Below are positions 22,335-33,017 of a stretch of 64,000 nt of DNA, one piece after another. Positions within the stretch are counted from its first letter, which is position 1. Each line of letters begins with the position of its first letter. The stretch is from Impatiens glandulifera (taxonomy: Eukaryota > Streptophyta > Magnoliopsida > Ericales > Balsaminaceae). The position numbers and the translations under genes are program-made. The notes beneath the pieces are model-generated. The model was not told where the DNA came from. It searched no databases and worked only from the letters and a program-made list of their open reading frames with translations. The stretch spans positions 1-64,000 of the forward strand of contig NW_025919597.1 in assembly GCF_907164915.1 (NCBI RefSeq), in the 5' to 3' direction.

Positions 22335-22810
22335 TGATATGGTTTAAAATAGATTTAACTGATAACCTAGCTATAAGTGAGAGATAACTTGATTTAAGTG
22401 AAGAATAGAATATAATGGAGGTGAGAATGAGATTCACAAGTCATAGGTGAGTAAGAAATTAACGATAAGAAGAAAGAAGATAGGAGATAGAAAATAGAGA
22501 GAGAAGTTAACCTTAGAAGGTTTCTGTAAAAATGTCGGGGTACCCTTTGCAGATTATGATCTCCTCTTTATATACCCATCCTCTGCCATAATTAACTTCC
22601 CTCTAATTCCATATATTTTGCTAATACCTTATTAATACTTTTTTATTTCCTTAGAAATAATTATTTATTAAGTATTCCATATCTAGCTAACTGCCTTATT
22701 TATAATTATTTATTTTGCATAATTAAAAATAGAACTGCTGACATGGGTTACGTCTACCCGTCAGCTTATTTTAGGGTTAGGAAACCTAACCCTAACTATC
22801 TCTTGTAACA
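22335..22810 (-). repeat. 5' LTR of the truncated gypsy element
   Basis: On the minus strand it begins TGTTACAAGAGATAG and ends ACCATATCA, 476 bp. The base after 22810 resumes homology with copy B (GAATTACACATTTTTC at 46890), so the outer boundary is fixed by comparison of the copies. No partner LTR exists. Confidence 0.8.
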
Positions 22811-23030
22811 GAATTACACATTTTTCATTTTATTTAAAGAATTTCTCAGGAGAAAACCTTATTCTGACTCTTCAGTATTATGTAGTTCTGGTGAAAATTG
22901 CATCATGGTATATTTGCCCTTTTAGAAAGTTAATGTATAAATATGTGTTTTTTCCATTTTAGAAGTATGATGATTCTAGTATGAATATTCATCTCATATA
23001 TTTTGGGATATTTTAAATAATTTATTGCAG
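22811..23030. other. Intron-like DNA before PDS5-like exon 1, copy A
   Basis: AT-rich with a pyrimidine-rich end leading to TTATTGCAG at 23030, a normal plant 3' splice site. Near-identical to 46890-47109. Confidence 0.6.
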
Positions 23031-23210
23031 GAAAATGGCTCTGAAGAATCACAGATAAGAACTGACGCCATCTTTGGCAGAATCTTCCCTGATCCATCTA
23101 AAGCAGAAGATGGCCTTCACAAGCTGATCTTGTTGAAGGATTGTGGAATTTATTCTGCATTAGAACATATGTTAGATGAAGGGGTTTTTGAGAATTATTT
23201 AATAACAAGA
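23031..23210 (+). pseudogene. PDS5-like cohesin-cofactor exon, copy A
   Basis: A 180-base exon (60 codons, no stop) between TTATTGCAG and GTAAGTTATC. It reads ENGSEESQIRTDAIFGRIF, then PDPSKAEDGLHKLILLKD and SALEHMLDEGVFENY. The F-DP-KAE---LKD---L--LLD pattern is like the HEAT-repeat part of plant PDS5, a regulator of sister-chromatid cohesion. It lies in a transposon without the rest of the gene, so it is read as a captured fragment. The assignment is strengthened by the Tudor-like exon at 24321. Confidence 0.5.
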
Positions 23211-24320
23211 GTAAGTTATCCAATCAGCGTAGTTCTTTATATTATGTTTGAGGTTACATTTCAGTGCAGTCGTTCTTCCTTGAAACAGTTTATTAGCTAA
23301 GGACATAAAGTCATGGTTTTGACTTGATCACTCATGAATTTCAACAAGGCAAAAAGGAAGAACTATGCTTGGATAGAATTATGTTTTGATGACCCATCCC
23401 ATGCCAATACTTACAGCTTCATAAGTCTTAATCATGTAGGATGATGGAAACAACGGACAGCAATTAGTGGGACAGAAAATAAGATTATGGTCGCCGCTTG
23501 ATAATTGGTTAGCATTTGCTTCTCTTAACTCTTATTCTTAGAAAATGGTTCAATGACCTTTTGTGATAGTCTTAAATTTTGTTCTCAGCTATTTCTCAGC
23601 GGATGTGGACGTGTTAGATCCTCAAAATAAGAAGCATAAGGTTTTTGCCACTCTAAATTCTTAATTGCTGGAAAATGGGTATATATCTGTGCTTCATGCA
23701 TAGATAAGGAGTGGATTCTCTTATAAAATAAAATGATAAAATTTCTAGTAATGAGATATTCTCATCCGTGGAAAAAACAGGATAAAAGTTCTGTTCATCC
23801 TGTTATTATTAGTGATTATGTAATAAGCCTTTAGAAAGTATTCTAGAAAAAAGAGTTGCAACTATGCTTGATTTGGTTTAAATAAAGTTTCACAACTATA
23901 AAACATTCCACACAGCCTAAATCCTAAATCCTAAACAGCTTAAAAATAATTCCAAATCAATTCAATAGCTTTATGGAACTGTTATGCAAATATTTATATA
24001 TCTCTGAAAGTCACTACAGAGTGCAAATTCCCAGGGCTGCTTCAGTCCAGTCCTTGTGTAGTTTTTCTTCTTTTAAATGGTCACGAAGGCTCAAACCCAC
24101 AACCATCCAGTCCTTGTGAAGTGCTCTGGATTTTTTTTTTTGTTACTGCCTTTTTTATGTTCCATTTCTATTATTGATATAGATATATTTATGAGATTTT
24201 CTTATTACATACAGATGACTAAAATTATTGTCTAGTTTATGCTCTTTCCTATGTTGTAATCCATCCTTTTAAGCTCCTCTACAATTGTTTGCTTCAGATG
24301 TCCTAGCCTATCTTTTGTAG
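23211..24320. other. Intron-like DNA between PDS5-like exons, copy A
   Basis: Starts with a 5' splice site and ends CTTTTGTAG. No further exon recognised. A duplicated AGTCCTTGTG(T/A)AG pair occurs near 24050-24120. Confidence 0.5.
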
Positions 24321-24407
24321 ATTACATATGAGAATGGGGAGGTTGAAGTGCTTAGTTTAGATAACGAAAGCTGGGATTCTATACTAAATAACTCCCTTTT
24401 GGACAAC
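24321..24407 (+). pseudogene. PDS5-like Tudor exon, copy A
   Basis: An 87-base exon between TTTTGTAG and GTAAGTGG, open throughout, reading ITYENGEVEVLSLDNESWD and SILNNSLLDN. Plant PDS5 proteins carry a C-terminal Tudor domain with a Y-D/E-DG-VEVL-L--E-W signature, which this matches. In copy B the glutamate is aspartate (YDNGEVEVL), closer to the family. Confidence 0.6.
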
Positions 24408-24951
24408 GTAAGTGGAAGTTTGATGATTGTGTGTTACTTGTAGAGTTATACTTTTAGCAACAGAAATGTTTATGTTGTTTAGTTTTAATTATTGATGCAA
24501 CTTGGGAAGAAAATAAATAGTGGATTATGTGTATCCTTTCCTCAGTGATTAAAAGAACAGCCACGTCCTCAAACTCCCTGAATATATGTATCTTTGGAAT
24601 TTTTTTAGGTAAGTTATTTGAAGCATTTAGATACCAAACACATTAAACATACTTCTCAAGGGAAATAATGAATGTTAATGCTATTCAGTTCTTATTTTAT
24701 TGTTCATGGGACACAGTTGATGATGATTTCTATTGGGAAAAATAATTTTGTTGTTGTAGACAGTTACAGTTTTGATAGAATGCAGCTTTGTCTTGTAAGT
24801 CATTTGACACAAAATGACTGTTGGCTGGCAATAGATTTTCTTTTAAATTTTTTTATGGAAATAATTTAGACATTCGTCCCTGTTTCAAATGTTTTGGTGA
24901 ATAGCTTTTCTCAAACTGCACTAGAAACATTACTACAATTGTTTCAAATAA
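24408..24951. other. No gene seen between Tudor-like exon and inner CACTA element
   Basis: AT-rich intron-like DNA. The 65-residue ORF at 24672-24869 has no splice or domain context. Confidence 0.5.
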
Positions 24952-26502
24952 CACTACAAGAAAATAGTGGATTTGCGACGGAATTTATCGACAGAATTTT
25001 GGACGAATATATAATTTGTGACGTTTTTTTTCCTCTAAATAATTATTTTGCAAATATATGTGTCGCTAATACTTTGACGGATAGATATTTAGTCGAAAAT
25101 TTTTTGCGACGCTTTTTCCAATTTATAGTTTTGCGACAGTATTTCTGATTACATTTTTCGACATTTTTTTCAACCGTCTTTGCCACGTTCTTTTTGACGA
25201 AAATTTTGACGAAATTTTCTAGAAAATAATTAATTTTTAGCACATATTTTATTTTAAAATATTTTATAATTTTTTTTTTTTTACCAAACTTTTTTATATT
25301 ATTCACGAATAAATTATAAATTAGAGTAAATTTATATATAAAACAAAATAACATAACATAATTAATCATTAATCATTCATTATCACAAAATAACATTATC
25401 AATAATTCATTATCACTAAATACATTCAAAATAAACTATAAACCCAAAGTCATTAAAACTAAAACATATTTTATAAGAAGTCAATCACATATCAACGACG
25501 AAAAAATTGAACTCGAAGCTACAATATTTCCTTGTTGTCCCACCTTACCTGCAAAACAAAATTAAAATACTTAGACTGATAACTACAACTTGTGATGATA
25601 TAGTTTACAACAAGTTCAACAAGCTATAAAATCAACTTTTGTTTACCATAAAGAGGTAACAAATATTAACATGTGAAATATTAGAAATCATAATATAAGA
25701 GTAATGATATCACACTATTATACCGGTGTAAAACAAGTCAAACTCATCTAGTAAAAAAATGACAGTTTAATCTGCATTTCTTATTACCGTAAAGATATGG
25801 ATAAAAATAAGCAAACAAAGAAAAAAACAAGACAGTTAATTTCAGAAGGAATTCTGAACATGACCATACGAACAGTACAAGAATTCACTTTAACATGACT
25901 ATCATGAACTACGAGTTTTCATCAAATGATGCCTGCAAAATTAATAAATCAATGTCAAAACAATGATTATTATGAAACTACATTCTATATGTTATAGAGC
26001 ATTTTTTAGAATATTAACTCACTGTTTAGCAATTTCCTGAATGATAAAAACATAAGACAATACTGTAATCATTAGAAAACTACATAGAATGTAATTATAA
26101 ATAAGAAAAGTTAAGGAGTGTAACTATAAATAAGAAAAATTAAAGAGTGTAACGAGCAATTCATACACAACATGTCAACATTAAGTCTTTATCAAGGTTG
26201 ATTGCATTAAAGTATTGTCTCACTCGTTATCAAACTTCTACAAATTCTATCTCATAAAAAGGTAAAATTGACATCAAGAAGACCATGACAAATTGAGAAC
26301 CCAACTATTAAGTTAGTCTATGCCAGAAGATCTACGATAAACTGAAATTCTGAAAAACCTCTTAAAAGATGTGACATGCCCTTATACTTCATGCACTAAT
26401 GATCTCCTAAGATATAGATAAGTTTAGTAACTGATGAATACACTACTGTGATTATGCTAGCAACAATCCTTAATTTCAGATTCTAAATATAAACTAAGAT
26501 TA
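24952..26502. other. Left part of the inner CACTA element
   Basis: Subterminal repeats (TGCGACGG, TTGCGACAG, GACGTTTTTTT) to about 25210, then AT-rich sequence. No exon recognised; the reverse ORF at 25043-25369 is low-complexity. Confidence 0.6.
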
Positions 26503-26635
26503 CCAAGGGAGGGAAATAGTCTTCTGCAGCACGACGAGGGACGGAGAAACCACCATGAGAGCTAGTATTAGAAGTCGTTAGATATTTGCAGAACTTGTGA
26601 GGTGTGATTGATTTCTCAACTTCTGCACCATCATC
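26503..26635 (-). pseudogene. Auxin response factor (ARF) B3-domain exon captured by CACTA
   Basis: Minus strand, 44 codons: [19 protein letters not shown], then [19 protein letters not shown] and DYFPPL, followed by a 5' splice site GTAATC. This is the opening of the ARF DNA-binding B3 domain, whose family motif is [21 protein letters not shown]; the exon ends where plant ARF genes commonly have an intron. Changes ([10 protein letters not shown] for KTLTASDTST) include DNA-contact positions, and an in-frame stop lies just upstream. No other ARF exon was found, so it cannot encode a working factor. Confidence 0.88.
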
Positions 26636-27172
26636 TCATAGTTTTCAATTCTCCTCAAACTGAATAAATAAAAAATGAAAAACGGAATTCAACTTACAAG
26701 AAACTTTACAAAAGAATTTTCAAAAGAAATGACCTCAAAATGTCTTAAGCATTAGCCATTACAGATACAAGATCATATATATGATCTTAACTTCCAATCA
26801 ATGAGTTCAGAGGACTATCTTATTAATTATATTTTATCTCCTTCTCTAATTTAATCTAACCCTAGCAATGCTTGTTTGTAAGATGAGAATAATTTGATTT
26901 ATACTCATAACAGACAGGGGATTAACTGATAAACTGAATCATTGAATGTTTAAAACAAGAGAGCTTACAGAACAGGAGAAGGGAGGCTCGCGATAATGGC
27001 ATGGAAGCGCGAAGCACGAAGGATCTTGCCAATCATAGCAGAAATTGAATACGTAAGTTCAAACTACAGTTTACAGCTTGTAAACGAAAATGATAAACAT
27101 AAATTAGGAGAATACATTCTCCACCTCTTCAAACTGAATAAGTAGAGAGGTATAATAGGATAGAAGATTCAC

Positions 27173-27250
27173 CTCAAACTTTGGAGTTTACATTCTCCAC
27201 CTCTTCATCGTGATCTTCATGAATCAAGTATACAACTTCATGGTGTCTCA
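27173..27250 (-). pseudogene. Captured exon, last of three, unknown gene
   Basis: Minus strand. Preceded by ATATGCAG and ending at GAG|GTGAATC. Joined to the previous exon it reads MRHHEVVYLIHEDHDEEVE, then NVNSKV and a stop. I do not recognise the family. The acidic composition fits a host protein C-terminus. Confidence 0.4.
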
Positions 27251-27325
27251 CTGCATATTAATAGATTAAACAATTTGAATTCAAATATTACTGTAATTAA
27301 CAATTGAGAAGAAGACATTGCTTAC

Positions 27326-27382
27326 TCCTTTTCAGTTCAAGATCACTTTCCAACTCAAGATTCAGTTGTTCAAAGAGTTCTC
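27326..27382 (-). pseudogene. Captured exon, second of three, unknown gene
   Basis: Minus strand, 57 bases between ATTTGCAG and GTAAGCAATG, reading ELFEQLNLELESDLELKR. Clean splice sites and acidic coding-like sequence, but no family recognised. Confidence 0.4.
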
Positions 27383-27473
27383 CTGCAAATCATGATTAAT
27401 CAATCCTAAAAGTAGGCAAAAGGTAATAAGATTATTGATTAAAGCATATTCAAAAGACCTTACACTGACTTTC

Positions 27474-27534
27474 ATCCTCGTCTGCGAATTCAGGGAGAAT
27501 TGTTCCATCTTCCTGAACTTTCTTCTGCAATGTT
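27474..27534 (-). pseudogene. Captured exon, first of three, unknown gene
   Basis: Minus strand, 61 bases between ACATTGCAG and GTAAGG, reading KKVQEDGTILPEFADEDESQ. Joining to the next exon creates a TGA, so the chain is broken or the boundary differs. Confidence 0.35.
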
Positions 27535-28081
27535 AAACCAAACATAACTTCATCTCATAAAGTAGAATCCAGAAATATTATCAGATTCAACCAATAAAAG
27601 CAAATATTAACAGATAAAATCCAGTGAATCACTAGCACTGAAATTTACACAAGTTTATCATTCTACTCTATTAAGACTCTTACTGTTGTGCTAAAGTGGT
27701 TTACTTTGCCTTAATTAGGGCATTGTGATGAAATGATTCAAAATATGCATTATAATCCATAAGAATTTCTCAATCAAAGTCAAATTGAAATACTCTTTTA
27801 AGCCTTTTTGTAATGAAATGATCCAAAATATGTCAAATTTCTCAAAGTCAAATTGAAATAACTCTAAAAGCTTTTATGCAATGAAATCTTTCAGAGCTCA
27901 ACAAATCTTCAGATCAATATGTGAATGGCATAATACAATCTAAAACTCAATTAAAGTTCCTGATGATTCAAGATTAAACAAAGGGAAACCTAACAAATTC
28001 ACCGAACACAATAACACTAAAATTAATGAACAGATCTAGGAATAATAATGAATGAGAGATTAGGTTACCTAAAAAGAAGGC

Positions 28082-28225
28082 TTAGATATCTCTGGCGTTA
28101 TGCAAGAAAGCGATAGAGCAGAGAATGGCGGCAATGAAAGTGAAGAAGCCCAATCTGATCATAAGGGAAAAGCCGGCAACGAACAAATCTAGGAAATATT
28201 GAATATTGAATCCTAGAGCCAGCAT
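28082..28225 (-). CDS. Small hydrophobic ORF in the inner CACTA cargo (47 residues)
   Basis: Minus strand ATG at 28225, stop at 28082. It reads MLALGFNIQYFLDLFVAGF, then SLMIRLGFFTFIAAILCSI and AFLHNARDI. Two hydrophobic stretches could span a membrane. A splice-like AG|GTAACC follows the stop. It may be the first exon of the captured gene whose later exons lie at 27.2-27.5 kb. No family recognised; expression unknown. Confidence 0.3.
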   Translation of the reverse strand: MLALGFNIQYFLDLFVAGFSLMIRLGFFTFIAAILCSIAFLHNARDI

Positions 28226-28599
28226 TTCCCTTCTTCCTCCTCCTTTCGGATTCTGTCTGCAATTCAGGCTGGAGATGATGCCGCGTATAAGATTAGGTTT
28301 AGATAGCCAATCAACCTTTTTCTTTTTCTTTACCTAATTAAGTGATTCATAATCATTAGGTTTTGATGGAACTCACCTCTTTGAACAAAACAGTTTCGAA
28401 AAGAAAAAAAACCAGCAGCTTCATCTGGTCTGGAGACGAAGCTATGAGAATCTCTATACTTGTATCTGTAATAGAAAATGAAGAGAACGAGGCCGACTTT
28501 GACAGAAACAAGCAAGCAAGTGGTTTGTTGATAGAGAAGCAAGGAAGACGATGGTGCATCGTCTCCATCCTGTGTGTGTGAGAGAAGAAATCACAGGGT

Positions 28600-29734
28600 A
28601 AAATAAGACGGAATGAAAGTTAAGAAACATTAGAATATTATTCAGAATTTCTACATATTTTTCGACGTGTATATTATCTATAATTTTTTCGACGGTCGTA
28701 GTATCTGTATTTTATCTATGGAATTTTTGACTGCCCATATTATCTACTAATTTCGGCCCATATTATTTGTAGATATTATCCACTTAATTTTTTCGGCTCA
28801 TGTTATCTACGGAATTTTTGACGTTTCATATTATCTACGGATTTTTCGACGATCCATATTATCTACGGATTTTTCGACGGCATATATTATTTATTTATAT
28901 TATCTACGATTTTTTCAATGCCCAATATTATCCACGTGCTTTGCAACCGCAATATTAAATATATTATTTTATTTATAAATTAATTTTTTATATTAAATAT
29001 ATTATTTTACTTTATATTATTTATAAATTAATTTTTATACAAACCTATTAAATTAATTATAGTTAACTATATATATATATATATATAAATAATTTAATTT
29101 ATTTTACTATTAAGTAAAATTTTATTTTATTTATATATATAAATAATCCAATTATTTATATATTTAATTTATAATTATATTAGATATTATTCATTATTAA
29201 ATATTTTACTAATTTATTTATAAATTAATTTTATATACATAATTTATTAAATTAATTAGACTATATAAAAAAATAATTAAAAATAATTATATTTAATTAT
29301 TTAAGTGAGATTTAATTTTATATTCAAACTGAATTTTCTACGAAATTTACTACAGTTAGAGAAGTTATGACGAAGAAAACGTGGAACATAACGTCAAAAA
29401 TTTGTGATGTATTTTCCATACTAGATATTTTTTATGATTTTTTCAATTAACTATATAAATTCGACGCTATATAATTTTCGTCGAAAATTTCATACAAAAT
29501 ATAGTATGAATTAATTTATGGATTTTGCCACGGAAATTTACCTTCTAATTTAGCGGCGATAATTGAGCATAGATAAATATCTTTATTTATTGCAACAAAG
29601 TTTTCTTCATTTATTTATATTTGCGACGGTTAATATTAATAGTGGATTAAATCGTCGCAATATCCGTCGCATATTTCCGACGATATTTATACGTCAGTAA
29701 TTAATCGTCGCTAATTGAGCGTTTTTTTGTAGTG
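28600..29734. other. Right part of the inner CACTA element
   Basis: Repeated words TATTATCTACGGATTTTTCGA at 28670-28930, AT-rich DNA, then subterminal GCGACG words from about 29520 to the terminus. No gene. Confidence 0.6.
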
Positions 29735-30303
29735 ATAATCCCATTTGGATGGACTGTATTTATGGTGTCGTGACCTGATTTTTAGTAAGTCTATTAACAA
29801 CTGTATGATGCATTAACAAAGGCCTCAAAGAGACATTACTAATTTTTAACCCCCCTGTAAGAGTCTATATTGATGACATTTACTAGAGTAGCTTCTAGTT
29901 TATGTTTGCTCAGTTTTTGTTTTGTTCTATTGTTATCTTATGCTTGTTTACTAGCAACAACACCCACAAGTGATTGGAAAATAACAGTATCTCTACATTA
30001 TTTAAATGACAACCCACATCTATGATCCTCACTTAAATGAGGGTGTTCTTAATGAACATCGAACTTGAGGCCTCCTCCACCTTTTAGTTAAAGTCATCAA
30101 CCATATCATAATGTATTTCAACAAAAGCCCTATTTAGAAACACTTATCTTTCCTGTGTAAGAGTTTGGTTACGATTGTGGTTGAACATTAACATCCTTTC
30201 TCTTCTTGCTCATTTGAACACGTTTAGACCATAGTTTAGGATTATTATATATCAAATAATCCAACAAATTTATCTACTAATAATAATAAGATGTATTTTA
30301 TGT
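29735..30303. other. No gene seen before the DCAF13-like exons, copy A
   Basis: Noncoding, continuous with copy B 49028-49594. No motif recognised. Confidence 0.5.
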
Positions 30304-30777
30304 GTTCAATAAGGATGTTAAAAATGAACCAGATGTTGATTTGGGGCGATTTGTTAGGGCTGTTGATTACCAATGGGATGGTTCATACTTCGCCACTGTT
30401 GGTGCTCAACTAGACATTTGAGACCCAATAGGTATTAATCTCTTTTTTATCCCTTTCATCGAGCATTTGGATGATGTGGAAATCGATTGGCTGTTGTTTC
30501 GTGTAAATAGGTCCCGGCCTTTAAACAGGTTTTAGTGGGATAAAGACATAGTTATATTTTCTGAAGAACCAAATATTTTGGCAACATCAAGAAGGTAGGT
30601 ATTTTTAGATGAATGATTTAAAATATGTATTGATTGAACCATATATAGTCTTATAATTTATGTTGATCAAATAGAATTGTTGGTTCACTAATTTTATTTT
30701 ATTTTGGGTTTAGTGATCGTAGCATTGCGTTATATGATTTGTAGATGTCATCACTAGCTAGGATGCTCATTATAATG
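30304..30777 (+). pseudogene. DCAF13/SOF1-like WD40 gene fragment, copy A
   Basis: Three exon pieces: 30304-30430 (NKDVKNEPDVDLGRFVRAV, QWDGSYFATVGAQLDI), 30506-30594 (NRSRPLNRF, WDKDIVIFSEEPNILATS) and 30714-30777 (SDRSIALYDL, MSSLARMLIIM), separated by short introns. The order WDGS-FAT-GAQ-DIW, NRS-PV--F-W, EPN-LATS-SDRSI-LYDLRMS is that of DCAF13 (yeast Sof1), a WD40 protein of 18S rRNA processing and CUL4 ligases. Stops replace tryptophan after LDI, a residue after NRF, and the arginine after LYDL, so it is dead. It is cargo of the outer CACTA element. Confidence 0.65.
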
Positions 30778-31054
30778 GTAATTTTTGTTATTATTTAAAT
30801 TGTTTTTAATGAATAGAAAGGGATTTTTAAATGTTTTTAATGATTTTTTAATTTTAAAAAAATACAAACAAAATTAAATGGGTTTTAGCGACGCTTAAAT
30901 TCATATTACCGACGCTTAAATAAGCGTTGTAAGAACTTGTGCCCACCCTGCTTATAGCGATGCAAAAATAAGGGTCAGTGATATTTTTGGCGACGCTTTT
31001 AAGGGTTGGCAGAAGTCTTTTTAAGAGTCGCCAAATGTCTTTTTTGTTGTAGTG

Positions 31055-31510
31055 CTAGTGAAGATTGCTTCGCTAGGTATTTATTTACGGAACTTGTATT
31101 AGTGATTATAGCGTTAACCAATGAAGATTGTTTCACTAAGTATTTATTTACAACACTTATATTAGTGATTATGGTGCTAACAGTAAAGATTGCTTCAGTA
31201 GGTATTTACAACGCAAATAAGAGTGAAACAAGTGCTACCTAATGATGCTTTCTTCACTAGGTATTTACAGCGCGAATAAGAGTGAAGCAAACACTACCTA
31301 GTGATGTTTTCTTCACTAAGTATTTACAGCGCGGATATGAGTGAAGCAAGCGCTACGTAGTGATGCTTACTTCACTACGTATTTACAGCATAGATAGGAG
31401 TGAAGGAAGCGCAACCTAGTGATGCTTGCTTCACTAGGTATTTACAGCGCGGATAGGAGTGAAGCAAGCGCAACCTAGTGATATTTTCTTCATTTCTATT
31501 TACAGGGTTT
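31055..31510. repeat. 59-bp tandem repeat array, copy A
   Basis: Units start TTCACTAGGTATTTACAGCG at about 31252, 31311, 31371 and 31430, with more diverged ones from 31060. Each holds GTGAAGCAAGCGC and CCTAGTGATG; TCACTAGG and CCTAGTGA are inverted within a unit. The array starts right outside the outer CACTA end. Confidence 0.8.
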
Positions 31511-31688
31511 ATAAGAGTTCATTTATGTGAATCTAACTACACTCACTGAAGGAATAAAAACAAAATTTTCCCGCTGCAATCCCACTTTTCACTTTCTACT
31601 CCCACTATTCACTTTCTCTCTCAACGATCATCATTCAATTTTCAAACCCTTGTATTATTCTTCTACTCTACGAATATTACTTCTGAAA

Positions 31689-32868
31689 ATGTCACAAAAC
31701 GATGACAACAACATGCTAGTGGAAGTATCCAACGCCCGAGAAATCGTCTTGGCGGTATGTAACAACATTAACGAAATCGTCACTGTATCCAACAACAACG
31801 GTGCCAACGATAAATCCGAGAGGTAGTTTATTTTGATTAATATTGTATTTCTATTATTTTCATTAGTATTACACCAGTTTATTTCATTTCATTTGTAAAT
31901 TACTATTTTTTCTTCTTTTACTGAAAATTTTGCTTTATAGGGTTATAAAGAATAAATGTGAAAGGAAGAGGAATAGGAAGACGAAGACGAAGTCATCGAC
32001 AACTGGTGAATCGTTTCTATTCTCACTTCTACAAATACTGCTACAACTACATCTCTCGATCAAGAAATACCAAATCCCCCCAAAACCAAAAAACGGAAAA
32101 TAGTATATAAAACAAGAACAACCCCGAGTGAGCTTTTCAACATAATTCAAAAACTTAGTGAAGAATAGAAGGAAGTTGTCAAGGAAATCGGGTTTGGTTC
32201 TCTTCTTACATTGGGTGTCTCCAAGTGCCCTGTTCATTTTTCCAAACACGTAGTGAGCATTTTCGACCATGAGAAGAGTTCTATGTTATTGGCCAATGGT
32301 GATCACATGCTTATCGATGAAGACCTTGTCTAGTCTGTGTTGAACCTCGCTAGAGGGCCAATGGACATAGTCGAGTCCATTGGGATGGACATACATGAAT
32401 TTGATTATTATTCATTCTTGAAGGTTTCGAGGGTAAGATGGGAGGTAAAGGAATCAACTTCAGCTCTTGAAACAAATTTTATGATAGCCAAGATATTAAG
32501 TAACACAAGTGCATACAACGATTTTAAAATTGACTTAGTTGTCTTTGTTGTCTCAAGTTTTTTATGTGTAGTTCAAAATTCATAATCCAAGTAAACATTT
32601 TTCAATTCTATTATATATCTATTTATATTGTGAATACTTACACGTGTATTATATTAATTCAGGTTCAAAATTCTCAAATCTTTAATGGATGTTGAGAACA
32701 TAAAGAATATTAACTAATGCAAATTCACACTACAAGGATTGGTTGAAAGTGTCCGAAAATGGAAAACAAATCAAGAAAAAAAAATCCTATTTTGATGGAC
32801 CTCTAACCTTTTTATTGGTAAATATTCTATTAACTTATAAGTACTCTCTTGTTTATGTTTTATAAATA
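31689..32868 (+). pseudogene. Plant-specific unknown gene, transposon-linked, copy A
   Basis: Starts MSQNDDNNMLVEVSNAREI and has an intron at 31823-31940 (AG|GTAGTT to TTTATAG). Downstream: TTPSELFNIIQKLSEE, KEVVKEIGFGSLLTLGVSK, then ALETNFMIAKILSNTSAY (32337-32585), FKILKSLMDVENIKNIN and CKFTLQGLVESVRKWK, and FDGPLTFLL near 32800. I recognise this as a repeated plant-specific family (ELF-FI--L---QKE-VKEIGFGSLL ... DWF---F-VFVVS) of unknown function often near transposons. Stops (after LSEE, after NIN) make it dead. The part after an LTR insertion survives only beside copy B. Confidence 0.55.
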
Positions 32869-32873
32869 TTAAA

Positions 32874-33017
32874 TGAAATGATTAGTGGCACCAATAGAGA
32901 CAGGGGTCTAACTATTGATGACAACTTAGTACAAAAACGGTTTGATAGAAATCCTGTTAGGGATTTGTATCACTTTTTAATCTTCACAAACCCTTGTAAA
33001 CTCTTGAACGATTCAAG
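32874..33017 (-). repeat. Truncated copy of the second-type solo LTR at the duplication junction
   Basis: The first 144 bases of the LTR seen in full at 52161, preceded by the same TTAAA target sequence (32869-32873). It ends exactly at the junction with copy B. Confidence 0.88.

Larger units (their letters stand above)
24952..29734. mobile_element. Inner CACTA element (4783 bp), present only in copy A
   Basis: Starts CACTACAAGAAAATAGTGG and ends TTTTTTTGTAGTG, with GCGACGG / CCGTCGC subterminal words on both sides. Copy B has the uninterrupted site (TTTCAAATAATCCC near 49020). In copy A the bases ATAA appear on both sides (24948-24951 and 29735-29738), giving a 3-4 bp target duplication. 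There is no transposase; it is non-autonomous and carries spliced host-gene fragments on its minus strand. Confidence 0.92.
19599..31054. mobile_element. Outer CACTA element with host exons, copy A (with nested insertions)
   Basis: The right end reads (reverse complement) CACTACAACAAAAAAGAC followed by TTGGCGACTCTTA. The left end has CTACACAACAACAAAAAC followed by TTAGGCGACCCTTA. Subterminal GCGACGCTTA and AAGCGT words cluster on both sides, as in CACTA elements. CTA flanks both ends (19596-19598, 31055-31057), the expected 3-bp target duplication. No transposase is seen. Cargo: PDS5-like and DCAF13-like exons. A truncated gypsy and a second CACTA are nested. The equivalent in copy B is only 4445 bp. 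The left terminus is slightly degenerate. Confidence 0.65.
6806..33017 (+). repeat. Tandem duplication, copy A (26.2 kb)
   Basis: 6806 onward matches 33017 onward almost base for base for many kilobases. The left end has GGATTTTTGAAAGTGGG, which recurs at 33017. Copy A's last bases GATTCAAG match those at 52297-52304. A differs from B by a 4783-bp CACTA insertion, a truncated gypsy insertion with an adjoining deletion, one extra 135-bp LTR repeat unit, a 26-bp deletion near 13674 and a short (TA)n tract. Confidence 0.95.

Noticed and set aside
28330..28581. Overlapping 70-residue ORFs on both strands in the inner CACTA element
   Set aside because: No domain and no splice context; could be untranslated leader of the captured gene.
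31935..32270. Reverse 111-residue ORF, also at 51226
   Set aside because: Antisense to the unknown-gene relic that has sense-strand motifs and splice sites.
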